Shown here: piece after piece, positions 15,401 through 30,400 of the stretch
How the letters are laid out: each line of letters starts with the position of its first letter
Numbering within the stretch: position 1 is the first letter of the stretch
Source of the DNA: Antedon bifida
Taxonomy: Eukaryota; Echinodermata; Crinoidea; Comatulida; Antedonidae
Assembly: GCA_963402885.1 (NCBI GenBank)
Contig: OY727095.1
Coordinates: forward strand, 28,029,001-28,093,000
Direction of reading: 5' to 3'
DNA length: 64,000 nucleotides
Made by a program: the position numbers and the translations under genes
The notes under the pieces: generated by a model
The model's database searches: none
What the model saw: only the letters and a program-made list of their open reading frames with translations
What the model was told of the DNA's origin: nothing

Positions 15401-18400
15401 AAATGGGAAGAAGGTGATGCAAATTAAAAACAGAATGACAAGTTATTATGAAATATAAAATGAAAGATGAACTGTGGGAAAATGGCATGTTATTTTATTA
15501 ATATTCATAAAAATATGTTTTTAAAACTAGACCTTCAACCTTTAGAATGCATTTTTATTACAAATGTGCTTGCTGATGCTCATTACATCAGAGTAGGGTA
15601 AAACATCTGACCAATTTTACTTGGCACTTATGAAAAGTTACTTTGATACTGTAGAAATTATCAAAAATATATATACTCACATAATTTTACAAAGCAGGAT
15701 CTTGAATATAAAATAATACAGCACACATTATTATTAATATTATGATATTTTACCATCAAGAAAGAATTACTTCCTTTTGGAAACACCTAATTAAGAGTCC
15801 ACTATCCCATGAATCAAAGGAGAGACAATGTTTTAAAAACAACCAAATATAATATGAAGAAACTTAAAGGGATGCTAACTGTAATTAAAAAAGGATAAAA
15901 CAATCATTCAATCAATGTACCATAGTCTAAATTAAACCCCAGTACATTTCAAAATCTGATGAGAAAGAAAGTTATAATTAATTTGACATTAGGGAATACT
16001 GTAGTAGCTCATTAACAGGGTTAATGTTCTGTAAGGCAATAGCCCTTTGACCTTTGACTTAAGTGCTTTTGGCTATTTTGTCAGGCTAATATATTAGCAG
16101 ATGACTACATGGGAGATCTAACCCAAGGGAAATATTTCTCACCCAAATCATGAGATTTGTGAAGTAATGATTGGCAATTGAGAACCTCTGATTGGTCATT
16201 CAGATCCTTTAGTTAATTTGTGAATAATAAAAAATTAAGATGTACAGTATCCATGTATATTAGACTAAAATTAATTTTATCTATCAATAAAAAGTAATTT
16301 AATAACATTTATTTCTAATTTTTAAAAAAAATATTCAATTTTTTTTGTAAATGTTTAAAATTCAGTATTTTTCAAAACCATTTCTTAATATAAAAAGCTG
16401 ATCTAACCTAAACCTGAAACTGTAAATTAAGATAATTATACCACAACATCAGTAAAATAAGTTTCTATAGAAAATAGTGGATTTCTTTAATTTGGTGGAT
16501 TCAATTTGGGACTTTGTTTTTTTCATAGTATTTAAGTTAAGTTATTACTTTATGTACAAGCTTACATTAATTAATGTTTAACATTTGAATACAAAACACA
16601 AAGGTGTACTTGAATATGCCAATTGTTATACCAGTACCAAATACTATACAAATTTGATCATCTGCCATCATTAATTTATTTGCTTAAAAATTAAGAAATG
16701 TACATTTCTTTTTCTACATTTGACTTTGAAAATCTGAGAGTTTGCAAGATAACTGATGTTTCTAACTGAAACTATTCAAGAGTCGGATCCAATAAGGTTT
16801 AAGCCAAGTAACTGGCAGAAAACCGTTGACATACCCATGTCTTAATGTGATCCATAAAATCGGGCGCCCTCTCTTGGATTTTGAAAGTCTTTGGGAAAAA
16901 TCAAACACATTGCTTTTCAAAATTATATTGATAAATAACTGAGGATTGTGAATTAGATTATTTGTGAATATTTTTTTTTTACAAACATTTAAATGTACAT
17001 TCAGATTTTTAATGTTATATTCATGACTTTCTGTCTCGTACAAAAATAATCAAATGGCTATGATCTTAATTTAATTATGCCATTTATTTTCATAAAGGAT
17101 GCGAGCGGGAAAAGAAGCTAAGTTCAATAGGAAACTGTAATCACTTCATTTCCATTTATAATACATTGAAGGTTTATTTGCTTCACTAATAGATCATTTA
17201 AAAATGTACTTTCTCTTAAAAAAGGGAAAATTTTGTGCACATTTTAAAGTTCTTAAAGCCACTTTTCCCTTAAGTTTACAGAGAAAAAAAATAGCGCTAC
17301 TCTTTCCACACAAGAGGTGCTATCTTCATTTCCATCGCATATCTGCTGAGCTTTTCGATTCACATGAGCGCTCATGAACGCATTTCCTGAGTTCTGATTG
17401 GTTGTGCACTTTTTCACTTCACAAAAAGTAGAAACTATCACAAAGCTCAAGGAATTAAAGGGATTTTGAAGATTGAAATTTATCATTAGGAAGAATTGAA
17501 ACAAACAACATATATATAAAATATAGTATAATTTATATGATGTAGGTAGTGTAAAGTCATTACTGTAATATTTTTTACCAGAAATTATTGCAACATAAAT
17601 ATTTTATAGTCTAGTAAAAGCCACATTGACCATTTTTTGAATGAAAATTTTGGGGTGGCTTTATACCCAGGGTTGCACTTATACCCAGGGTTGCACTTAT
17701 ACCCAGGGTTGCTAAATGCTTTAATACAAATTACCATGCATATAGTGTAGTTAAATATTCTTTAATACTACAAATAATCTCATTTATTATATAGAAAGAA
17801 ATTTAGATAGAAAAATGAATACATTTCTTTCTTAAAGTAAATTAACTCCTATTAAGTTTGATACAAATGAGTTAAAAATCCTTGGACTTGCTATTTCCCA
17901 AGCAAAAATACGTGGCTACAGGCTATGTGCCCAGCTGTGCTAAGTGTACAAACACAATTAGGCATGTTATAGGTAAGGTAAGAACGTATAAGAACCCCAG
18001 GTGTACGAAAAAAGGTGCACGTAATTGGAAATCAAAAAACAGGTGAGAAAGCATTGTTTAACCGAGTCATACAGAAACAAACCTGAAATCATGAATGGCA
18101 TGCTAAATAGGAATCAATGTTCAAATGTATTGTTTAACGTAGTATAATAAATAATGTTTATGAGTGGAATGGGGAAAATATTGTCATGAGTTACTGTAAT
18201 AGATTGAATGTTCTATTTAAGGCGGAGCCATGTAATATAACAGTCGATCTTTCAATTCCTAAAATTGTCCTTTCCATAAACTTTTATTCAATTAATGCAC
18301 TGCATTCATATTTAATTGATGTGGGAGGCTGGGTCATTGTAAAAAGGCACTGCTTCAATTTTGGTCGATAAGATAAGATAAAAAGTACTGGTTTTATTAG

Positions 18401-21400
18401 TTTACATAAAAGTTTTTTTACTTAATATCTTAAACTATCTTAACTTACAATAACTTCTGCTTCAGTGAGTCTAAGGAAAAGTTGACTGAATTGTATTTTG
18501 TAGTAATTTATTAAATTAACTCTATCAAAGCCTATTTGGTAGACTTCCAAATGGAGTATTTTTGAAAGGATGATATCTAGTAGTGAAAATGAACGACTAA
18601 TAGTACATTACTATTATGTAACACAGGTTCAAGCATGTCAGTAATAAGTACTTAATTATAATGTAAGGAAGATGGAATTACATCTCATGTTGCAGAGGAA
18701 GTCTGTGAGAATCATCCTTTAGGCAATATAATATAGAATGATGTTCTCTATCCCAACAATAGTGCTTTTATTACCTAAGGCTAAATTATTTAATATTTCT
18801 TCTAATCATTTCCATAACAAAATCCTTGGATTCGCTTTCAACTAAGTTAATAGAAGTTTATATATTTCATTTATAAAATAATTCACCAAAGTACATTGCT
18901 TTTAAGTTTTTCTTATATAATAATAATTGAGATAAATTAATGTTAAAAAAATGGTATTATATGCTCAGTTTAACTGGAAACAGAGTTATTCAAATTAGTT
19001 CCTCTATGGACTTATGGCAGCCATAATTTGATAGTGTAGACAGAGCTTTAAGATAGAAGCAAAATGGCACATACTGTAGGGATGTCACATGCTAGTACAA
19101 TATCCCTTACCATTCCATAATAATATCACTCTCTCATCATCTATTGTAATTGTTTACACTGTAGGCCTACCAAAATAATTTTGTATATATTTTTTTGTGG
19201 AATTATAGTTTTTCTGTAATCAATTATTAATCTAATATGTGTACTGTAACTGTACTTTTTGTTATAAGTAGATATAAATAATTACGATATATTAAACCTT
19301 ATTGTAACATTGTACATAATTTGAATAAAAAAATGTTTGTTTTATTTCACTGCTCAATGTTTGAAAAAAAAGTTTATTCTGTAGTCTCAAATAATAATTT
19401 ATTATATAAAAAGAATGTAATATTTAATATAAAAGCAGTACTGTATACCTCATCCATGTTTACTACCAATCACTTTAAATTTAAAATGAAGAGCAGTTTG
19501 TCTGGCACCAGCTTTTTTTAGAAACAACTTTTAATAACTGCTGCCTTCTTGACTTTGTTCATTGCTTTCAATCATAACATAAACTTTTCTACTATTTTGA
19601 GCAAAGTTAACAAAGGTCTGTGGTAAATGGTAGACTTCATTATAAACAGAAGATTAATTTGTTTGTGTGCCTTACTGGCTTCCAGAGCTTCAACAATAAC
19701 ATATCAATGAAAACCTGCTACTTTATTTACTCCACAATGTTCAGTTAAATCAACAGTACCATACTTGCATGATGGGAAGGTTACCATTGCTAAGCAACAG
19801 CAGGCCAGGCAGAAGATTCATTTGCGTTGATATAGCACAGGTTAGGTTTGAGTTACAAAGATGCAATATTGTGGGCAGAAGGTTAAGTTATTTCCGCTTC
19901 TAATATCTAAAACGACCTTTTCCCAACTGCTTCTTTTAGATCATCTTATCAATTAATCTTATAAATATTTGTGTAACAAAGTATTTCAAAATACTAATGT
20001 TTTAATGCAGTTGCTTTTGATGTAAAGATATCTTTTTTACATCATAAAAATTTAGTAAACTGTACAAGTTTACTTGAGTGGGATGCTATTTTTGTAAACA
20101 TATTTACTGTGATTCTCATAAAAAAAAAAACCAAATCTTTTCTTTTTGTCATTGCAAAATATTTAATGTTTTTAGTGTAAAAAAGAATTTATATCAGAGT
20201 AGGGCAAAACTAATTAACTTCCTGACGTAAGCTACAATACTTCACAGTATTTATAAAATGATCATCAACATCCGATTTGAATGTCAAGACTCAGGCCTAA
20301 AAGTGTAAAAAAGAGATGCTCTGGTTTAACCTACTCACTGTACAGAGTAGCTCTGTTATTTATTTATTCAGCTATAAGAAACATATTGCAAGTTGGCAGC
20401 CGAAGCTAAAATGAGTTGCATTACAAAGTTTAAACATTACGAAAAAACATAAAAATTGCTAAAATCTGAAAAATTATTGCACAGTTAATAACATTTTGTT
20501 AATTAACCTTTAAAATTACTTTATAGACAACGCATACTACTGGTTTGATTGAAAATGCGCATTCAATAAAATTCTTAAAGTTTACAAAAAGCATTTCATG
20601 TTGATATAAAGTTTGCGGTACGATCAATATACAGTACTTTGATCATCCTCAAGAGTGGGAGAGGATGATCGAAGTATATTGAACCAAACATCTTTTTCTT
20701 TTCAGTTACGTGGTGCACCACAAACTTTCAACATATTGATTTCTCCTTTAAAAAAAAGTACCTTCAGTCACTGAAGTGTGGGAAAAAAATAATGCACAGC
20801 ATTTTATGATATAAATCAATCTTTGACAATGGGTGGCAAGTATAAACTTACAATTTGTATCAGTGCAACGTATTTAAATAAAATATATTAAACAAAAGAT
20901 AGTTCATAATTTCAATTAAAAACCAAAACAAACAACTAAACCTCTGCCACAACCATTTTTTCCCCTCAAAAACCAAGACCATGAATATACAGTATTACCT
21001 GAATATATTGTAATTTTTCACTTGTTCCAATTAAGTTAAAAAGTGATTTAATAATTTAGAAAAGCCTTGATTTAAACTAATGCTAGACATAAATATGACT
21101 TTCCAAAAATAAATGTAAATGGTTTAAGGCCTATGTGACTAATCTGATTTATTTGAAATTAAATTCTTGTGGAAACAAAATTGTTAAGAGGCTATCAACA
21201 GGAGTATTTCCTTAGAACTCTAAGATTTTCCATGATTATTCCCCTTAATTGTCCTCAGGGACACTCCCATCCTGCCCTCTGATCCTTGAACCAATATACA
21301 TATTCCCAGTGGAATTGAAAATTAATTAAAACCATTCAATTCCCATTATATACATATTAATTTAATTCTCTATTTTGATGTAAAAGTTTGCTCACATCCC

Positions 21401-24400
21401 AGTTTTTTTTACCCGACAAAACATCTCATAAACGGAAGGCGACTCAACCACGATGAACTCACAAAGCCAATGAACTGTCAACTATTCTTAACAATAACAA
21501 CAAAATGAATTGACCCAAGCTTTCTGCCAAATAAGTTATAAGAAGAGCGATTATATTTTTATATCGATCTTTGTTTTTCGTTCTCATCGTCAAAATCATC
21601 TTGACAATGGTGCTGCCAAGTTGTTATCTTCTACTGAAAAGTAAGCCTACAGCCAAGTTAACTAACAAAGTAAATTATGGATGAAGATTAATTGATACTC
21701 TGATAGATATGAAATTGATGAGGCTACCACCCCAGGCTCAAATGTTAACTCGACACGCTGACGTTTGTATGCTTCAATTAGTAATATCATTTTACGTATA
21801 TGGTTTCATTGAATAAAGTCACTGATAAAAATTTCACTAAAACATGATTTTTTTACTTTATTGCTAAATTTAATATACAGTATAAAGAAAAAAGTGAACA
21901 TTAAATATAGTACATTTGAATTGGATTTTCTTGTTTTCACTGTTTTTATCCAATCATTAATATCATCATCATCATTTATCATCATGGCTTAACAAATGTA
22001 TGTACTAAAGTAAATTATATAAACAAATGTTTAAATTGATTGTATTTGTTTACATTTTCAAGCTAACAATAACATGCTGCAAATGTATTGAAACTATTTA
22101 AAAATATATAGATATATAGTCGGAGAAGCATGTTATTGAGTTAACAGTCCATCTAGAAATAGTAGTGAGTATATGAAACAAAACATGAGGACGACAACTG
22201 CGATTTAACACTCATTATACACCCAAGTTTAATCCTTGTCATTTTGCATGCTTAAAAAGTCTCATTTTAGGCTTAGGGAGTGGAGTAGAAAAAGTCAATT
22301 ACAATCCTGGCACTAGGTGAGTATTGAACCCTGGAACCTGGGATTGGAAGGCAAGCATGTTTAACCACCAAGCTACAGCTCCACTACATTTTGATTGGAT
22401 GTGTGGATCATGTGCCATCTATTATTTTCTCCCATTTTAACTATTATTATTACATGGTCAGCTTGTTTAATTGTTGTGTGATGTAGTAGACATAAATATT
22501 GTGCGACTAGACACCCACCAGTAGATCTAAGCAAGCCCTTGACATTGGATTCAAGATTTAAGCAGCGGATTAATTGAATATGATTTTACTGTACAACAGA
22601 TGTAGTTAGAACAATCTTTCCTTCTGAAAGGATGACTGCACATCAGTACCATCATCATATCACCCTCACTATTATATGTATACGTGTTAAATTTACCAAT
22701 TATTTAATAACCAATTGAATAAATCTTATTCAATTACTGTACAAAATATAAGTGAATTTTAATGCATACTGTAAGAATAAGAAAATAATACCTGATTTTG
22801 GTACAATGCCCTTCCTTCGACGCAGTGTTTTTTGCAAAAGTTCTCGCATCGTAATATTTGTATTATCTACCGGTATTTTGGATGCACCATCTGAGGAAGT
22901 TCTGTTGAATGTTTTAACAAAATTATTAAAATGAATTATCGATGAAGTAAAATATAATAAATAAGTGAAAAAATAAATTAAATTCTGGTTATCATTACAT
23001 TCTGATGATGATGATCTCTCAATTAAAATTAAAAAGCAGCATATACAAAAAGAAATGACTACTCAATGCATAAGAAAATCGTTATCAGAAGAAAAATAAT
23101 CGGTGATCAGAGTTTGTAAATAAATGAATACGATAAATAATGATAAAGGGAATACTGGGAGAAAGACTTAAAATTGAGTGCCTTCAATTTCAGACTAATA
23201 CTAACTAAAGAACTTATTTATTTTTAATTCATTCAATCAAAATCAAGCAAAGATGATATAATACCAGGGAAGCGTAAAATTAATTGATTAGTTTTACTCT
23301 TCCCTGATAATACAATACCAACAAATTGATGAAATTAAACGCGGTACAAAATAAGCATGAATGGTTAAAACATGTAAACCCTAACAAATTAAGCAGGCTT
23401 TACATGAACACAACATTTTATATTAACTGAGAAGATTAGGGCTAACACACAGTAGGTTTCACTTTGTAAAATGGGTTGAATGTGCAAAATGTAGACCTAA
23501 ATTGCTGCACCTGTTGTATAAAGTAAGAGGCATAAACTATCGTGCGTAAGCTTGCTTTACTATGCGTTAGCTAGGCGCCAACCTGCTTCTCAAAGTTGAG
23601 CGTGACCAATAGCTAAATCTGTTAATAAGTTGAATCATTACATTATTGCAAAACTATTACAATTTTAACGACATTTCAAACTACTATTATTACTTTCCGT
23701 TAATATTAGAAAACATTTAAAAACCTAATTTCATACAGCATTTAACAAACCTTTTATTATTTTAATTTACTTTATGTTACATAAACATCTTAATTTTGCT
23801 TGCCATAACAAGAATAATTCTTCATATATCTCTCTGTGGTGGTACTTTTTATTTTTTATTTAGCATTTGTATGCTTTATTCTCTATCTATTTTGTACCAC
23901 AGAGGTCTAATGGTAGTATTATTGTCTGCTATCAACGCAGATTTTTTTCAGTCTCACAGATTTCGTCATCCTGGCCATTTATAAAATAAATAAAATCAAC
24001 AAATTTCTGGTATCTTACAGAATGGTTAGACTTTCTCTGTGCTTGTAAACTATACATGAAATATGTTTTAATTAAATTTGAGTGAGTGGCGAACAATAGA
24101 ACCGGTAAATACGTATGCCATAGTATCGGCAAGGGTTCAAGGCTCACTCGCTCCATGGTTCTGGTGGTAGAATGAGTTGGATAAGGAATAAATATATAAT
24201 ACAATAATATAAATCATAGGTCCAGTGGTACAACTGGCTCATGTGCACTCATGTACATCTTTCGAGACAAGTACTCTGGTGTACTAGTACACACACAGCC
24301 ATATCATTAGGGTGTCGCACATTCTTCGGCCGACATTAGGTTTCATGCTTTTGCGACTCCCGAACTGGCATGCCAAATGAATAAAATAAAAATAAAATTA

Positions 24401-27400
24401 TGTTTATTAAATCTGAAAATGGGTAATTTTCCAACACAGAGCATTTTTTATTGTATTTTATTAAATTTTATTGTATATGTAAATCTATCAGGTTCACATA
24501 CAGTGTTTTCCAAAACATCAAAATAAATAGCCCTCTTTCTAATAATATATGTATTGTTTAACCAATAAAAAGTTTAAAATATGACTACTTCAACAAATAG
24601 AACAAAGATTTTTAAAATATTATATACATACATATTTACAACAACGTCATCAGTTTTCTGACTTGTCTTTTCTGTTTGTGGGTTTAACTCGACAAGGGCA
24701 AGTGATGGGAATCCAAATCGTGCTATAAGTTCTCTATTATCTAATGCGGGAAAGTCGGTATCCACTTCTCCATCCTCCTCTGCAATCATCAAGCAATATG
24801 ATTCTACATCCTCACTGAAATAAAAACATTAAACATTAAAATATTAATATTACCAAAAACAATATTCATATTAGTTTTTTTGGGGAGATTTTGTTTACTA
24901 TTTTGTTGTATCTAAATTATTTTTTGTTTTTCAATTTTTTAAATATTTGTTTTGGCAGGTTATAGGTCCATGTCAAGGTTCTTCAGATCTTCAAGTAAAT
25001 TGACCACTAAAAATACTTTTTGTTAAAGACCCCTTCCCTGCAATTTTAGACGTTTTTTGGAAAATAATACATATATATCACTTTAAAAACATTAAACTAT
25101 GTCATTCCTTGTCTTAAATGTACGTTTTATGGTAAATTATGATAAAAAGTGAGAAACAATGCACTACCTAAGTAGCTCGCGGCGATTGACCTCTCGTGGA
25201 CGGTCTTAGGCCTAGCCTAGCTAGGCTTAGTTTTGTAGGCCTAGCTGGTAAACATCGGTAACGTACGAACATCGTAAGCTAGCTATATACCTAGCCTGAC
25301 GTTGTATAGTTGCTGCATTAATTGTCTTTCTATTTTTGCCAGACTCCGTTGATACAAATTGGGGAAAACCCGGTATTTTCGCTGAAAAGTTAGGAGTCTT
25401 CCATTTGTTTTGGCCTCACGATCGATCGAAAAGTGGGCGAATTACAGGTGAAAAACAAAAATATCAATCCGCGCGGAATGCATTTTGGGATTTATAGCGG
25501 GCCGCTATAATTATTAGAATCGACTTATTTTTCACATTTTTAACCGTTTAAAGATGAAAAAAGTTTGCAATAGGACCATATAGTATTATTTTTACATTAA
25601 ATATAGTTTGTGATCTTAAATTAGATCTAAAAAACGTAGGGAAGGGGGCTTTAAGTTATTTGACTATAGTTTATTTATGGCATTTATTAGCACTACCAAA
25701 AAAATAAAAGCAATTAGTAGAAGTCTTCTCTTCTTAAAATTTCCATCTTCTGACATTACGCTTTCCACAATTTGTTTCCATATTTCTTTGTTTGGGACAG
25801 GATGGTTTTTAAGCATCTATATTTGTTCCTTTTAAATCTTTCTATATTTTTTTCACTCAGTTGTTTTTGTTTCTTTTTTTCTTTCTTTTTAGTTTCTTTC
25901 ATTGTTTGACAAAATCTGACAAGAGGGAGAAAGTTCCAGAATCATTTTTGAAACAAGAATTATTTTCGGAAAATATAAAACTGTAGACATTTAATATCTA
26001 TTGAGCAACTCTAATTCCACCATACACAACAACATAACAAAACTGCAATATTCAAATTCAACTCTTACAAATTGACTCAAATTCTATTGGCTGTAGAAAA
26101 TGAGCCAATAGGTGGAAACACAGTCAAATCCTTTGATAATCAACATCGTTAGAAATATTGATATTTCATTATTTTCTTCCCATTTTTTATATAATTGATC
26201 ATTTGAATGCCAAAGGCAACGGCAATGAGGAGATAACTTTGACTACAAAGTTAAAAAATATGATTACAGTTTGAAACTTCTGCCCGTAGGTATATAAGGC
26301 ACCTGTCTTGCCACAGGTACAGATCCTCAGTAACTCAAACTTTGATAATGAAAAAGTAATGTTCTAGAAACTCTCACTTATAATAAAATAATTTCAGTTA
26401 TGAATGATATGGAAAAGTGTAAAGGGCACTTTTTGTATTAAAATGTATTTTGATTCTCAATTATTTAACAGGTTTATCTCAATAAAGACTACTACTTTAT
26501 GACATTCATCATTGCAACAGGTCGCAGGGCCGTAAAAAGATACATGAGTGGAATATATCATTGTCACATTATTTAAGTTTTGTGTTACATTTTTGTTTGT
26601 AGAATTGAAAAGTCAACATTAATAACAGTATTGTAAAAATATGCATGGATATTTATTATATAATATAATTATATAATTTTTGAGAAAGTCCAGTTCTATC
26701 TTCTTAAATGACCTAACAGAGTGGGAAAAGACATTAGAAGACCGAACTGGACTTCAACTTTCTCCAAAATTGCAAAGAGCTCTGAGTTTATCCAAAATAT
26801 TACATACTGCTTTAACAAACTTTGAACATATACATTGTCTAATTGCTTATTGGACATTAAAATAAATAACAAATATATTCATAGCAAATTCGGAAGCTGC
26901 ACGTATAGAAATAAATGGGAGGAAAGAATTTTATGGAGAAGAGCAAATAAACTGGACTTATTTTATCTGTATAAATGTCTTTTCTAAGTTTAAATGTAAT
27001 CTTGTTCCATATATTACTTTAATTTCCTTGGTCGTAATCTCTGCTGAAAACACCTTCATTAGATGTTTTCTGTAGACTTTTCTTTGTTGTAGACAACTGC
27101 AGTTGGCATTCTACAATGTCGGTTCAAAATAAAGTATAGAGAATATTGCCACAATGGTTTCCATGATTTTTATGTTTACCTATGAAATCTTCAGAAACGT
27201 ATTTTTGACAGAAAACAATAAAAGACTGTTTTATTTGTTTGTTCAGATTCAAGTCTGAAGAAGGTACAAAACTGAATTAACATTAAAATCTTTGGTTTGA
27301 AATTTTAAGCTTCAATGATTTTTTTAAATGTTTTTTTAAAACTTTATAACTGTATTATACTATTATTAGTAAAAGATTCAAATCTGAAGATAAAAAAGGT

Positions 27401-30400
27401 ACAAAACTGAGAAAGCATAAATAGATTTATTATAGCATTCGTTTTAAGAGGTTTGAAAGATACTGCAAATAACATAAGTGGAAATTGTCTATTATATTAT
27501 GTACACTTGAGATGATTAATCCGAGTTAGGATTGGTGGGTAGGCTATAATAGGGAAAGGAAATGAATATTCCCAGAGGAGATAGAATAAAATTATTAACA
27601 GGTAGGTCTATGAACTAGATCATATTAGAAAAACATCATGAAAAAGACAAAATAACTGTTTTAAATCTTTAAATATAGTTTATTAATAAAGGGACACCTT
27701 CGATACCCAACAAAGTGTCCCCTTAATAGAGGCATGACCTGAATAGTGCTAAAGCATATAATGCTCTTTGTTTCACAGGGGTGTCCTCTGGACAGAGATG
27801 CCTCAAAGGAGGGGTTCTACTGTTTAGGTGCTAATTACCACAGTTAGGCTATTGTACAATTAAAGCCCCACTCCCTACGTTTTTTTAGGTCACAAACTAC
27901 ATCTAAATACTATGGTCCTTCTGCAATAACATTTTAAATGGTTAAAAATGTGAAAAATAAGTAGATTCTAATCATTTAAGTGGCCTACAATAAATCCCAA
28001 CATGCATTGAGCAATGATATTTTCATTTTCTTCTGTGATTCACCCACTTTCAATCAATCGTGAAGGCCAAAACAAATGGAAGAATTGTAATTTTCAGTGA
28101 AAATACTGGGTTTCCCTGAATTTGTTAAAAACGGATTCTGGAAAAAACAGAAAGACAATTAATGAAGCAACTAGAAAAAATCAGACTAGGCATATAGCTA
28201 ATGTACAATGTTTGTATATACAGCTGTTTACCATACCAGTAGGCCTACAAAACTAAGCCTAGCTAGGCTAGGCCTAAAGACCGTCCAGGAGAGGACTTTT
28301 TATCATAATTTACCATAAAACGTACATTTAAGACAAGGAATTAATGGTTTAATGTTTTAAAAGTAATATACATGTTTTAACAAATTGTAGGGAATGGGTC
28401 TTTAAGTTTGATTCCCACTATAGCAACACACACATTCATAAACATAGTTTCATAAGTGACTGATTATTGTTTCAGGATAGTAAATGCTGGAAATGTTATA
28501 AGAGTATAGATGAGGTCTGGCATGTCTCATGTATAACATACAATATGTCTATCAAATTGGATACTAAATTTTCAATATAAATTCATTTTGACAAGTTGAT
28601 GAATGATACTTATATGGCACGCAAATAATGAAATTTCATGAAACCAAATTATGTTCTATCAAAAAACATTATAGTGATGTGTATACTGTATACATACTCC
28701 TGTCAATAGAGACTATAGTTTTAATTTCTTGTTTTTTCCTTTTTAAAAATACTACCGGTAATAATAATAATGACAAATATTTGGGAAACTTATCACCACC
28801 ACCCTAGCTCCCATGGTTTTTTCGCTTAGTGAAAATGTTAATCATTTGTAACAAATATTATGTATCTAATAATATTATTTTCTTATTTTATGTCTTTTAT
28901 AGGCACATGGCCAATAATATTAATCACTATCCTATCAGATAGGTGGTAATCCCCCTGAGACTATTTTGTTAACCAGTTCACCGTAGTAACCCCTACTCAT
29001 CCTGAATGATGAACTGGGTTCAATGTGTACACTGGACCTACGGTTTATACTGACTTGTTCCACAACCAAAGCCAGGAGCGAGTCGGCCTCAATCCCATAA
29101 GGTACGATATACAGCGCTCATGTCTAAACATTTATTTGATATAGAACAACTTGTTGCACTTTACATTCAACTAAAGATAATGAAAGTTTAAAAGATAAAG
29201 AAAAATTATGTTTTTTGTGTTCGTTAATTAAACATTGTTTGACATAGTATGACCTTTCCGATCTTTCAATGCTCATGAATATTTAATTACATTATACTGT
29301 ATGAATAGCCAATCAAAATAACTTTAACAGGACGGTCTGGCTTCTGTCAATGGCTCATAGATAAGACAGCGTAAAAGCAAAACATAACAGAAACTTCAAC
29401 AAGTAAAATGTCGTACAACGCAGCCAAGCTCGTTCAGGATGTAAATTTAGGTTAATGTATCTATTGCTAGATAATTCAATTGCCGAAAACAAGGACAGAA
29501 GACCAATAATAATTTAAATAAACATCCTAAAACGTTTTTTCCCCTTCATTTAGTTGATTTCGGTTGGTTTTAAAACTGGGGAAAACAGAAAACTGGGTAG
29601 TATCAACTGATTTTATTATCAGTTTATCCCATCGTTAACCTAATTCCCAATTTGAATCGGCTGATTTAACTAATCTACTTTTATTAACATCAAGTGTATC
29701 TATAAATATAATGCAGTTAATAAAAATCACATTTTACACAAACACTTGGAAAGGTCTTAGACTGGCATAGCAATCGCATCCTTAAAATCGGAGGTTCTAC
29801 AGGCCCAAATTAAATGTTGTTATAGCCATCTCATAGCCGCTCACTTCTCCCCCAACCCAACACTAAATTTATAAAATGACAATGGAAAAGATAGACAGAA
29901 CATAATAGTTTGAGTTCATTTTTAAAGTCAAAATCCAGGATCCACCACTGAAATTGATCCTGCACTACAATGTTTTAAATTATATATCGAATGACCTATT
30001 TTTATATTTTACCATAAAAACTGTTTATTTGTACCAGTATATTATTTTATTTTTACTATTTTGGTTTCTTTTGAGATAACATTAAAATTGTCATAAAATT
30101 TGACCCAAAAAATTGTCTGCTTATGTAAAAGGTGGCTGCTTTACCAGAGTTTGGTCGATAGAGGACAAACTTTGCTTCATAATTTTTCCATTGTGTTTTT
30201 AATGCCAATTAAATGTATCTGTATTATTACTATTTAATAAAAAAAAAAGAAGTTTGTTTTGATTTTCAGTGTTTTATACAAAAATTGTCAGAAAAACTTT
30301 TCAATTAGCTTTTTTAGTAAATATTTTATTATTATTTAATATAATTTATTTATACTTTATTATAATTTTCGAACTCATGCATCCTATCACATATGTATGA

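Larger units (their letters stand above)
12239..22791 (-). other. SIN1 intron 6 (10.6 kb)
   Basis: GTATTA to TATCAG. The intron is AT-rich and carries two TAAAGCTCTGTC-family MITEs (13049-13200, 14870-15012) plus an end fragment (19027-19051), a triplicated 18-mer (17661-17712), a palindromic element (20599-20743) and a tRNA-headed SINE (about 22250-22385). No coding sequence is supported. Confidence 0.8.

Noticed and set aside
22317..22385. tRNA gene
   Set aside because: Box A and B words are present, but I cannot form an acceptor stem and a proper anticodon arm. A SINE head fits better.
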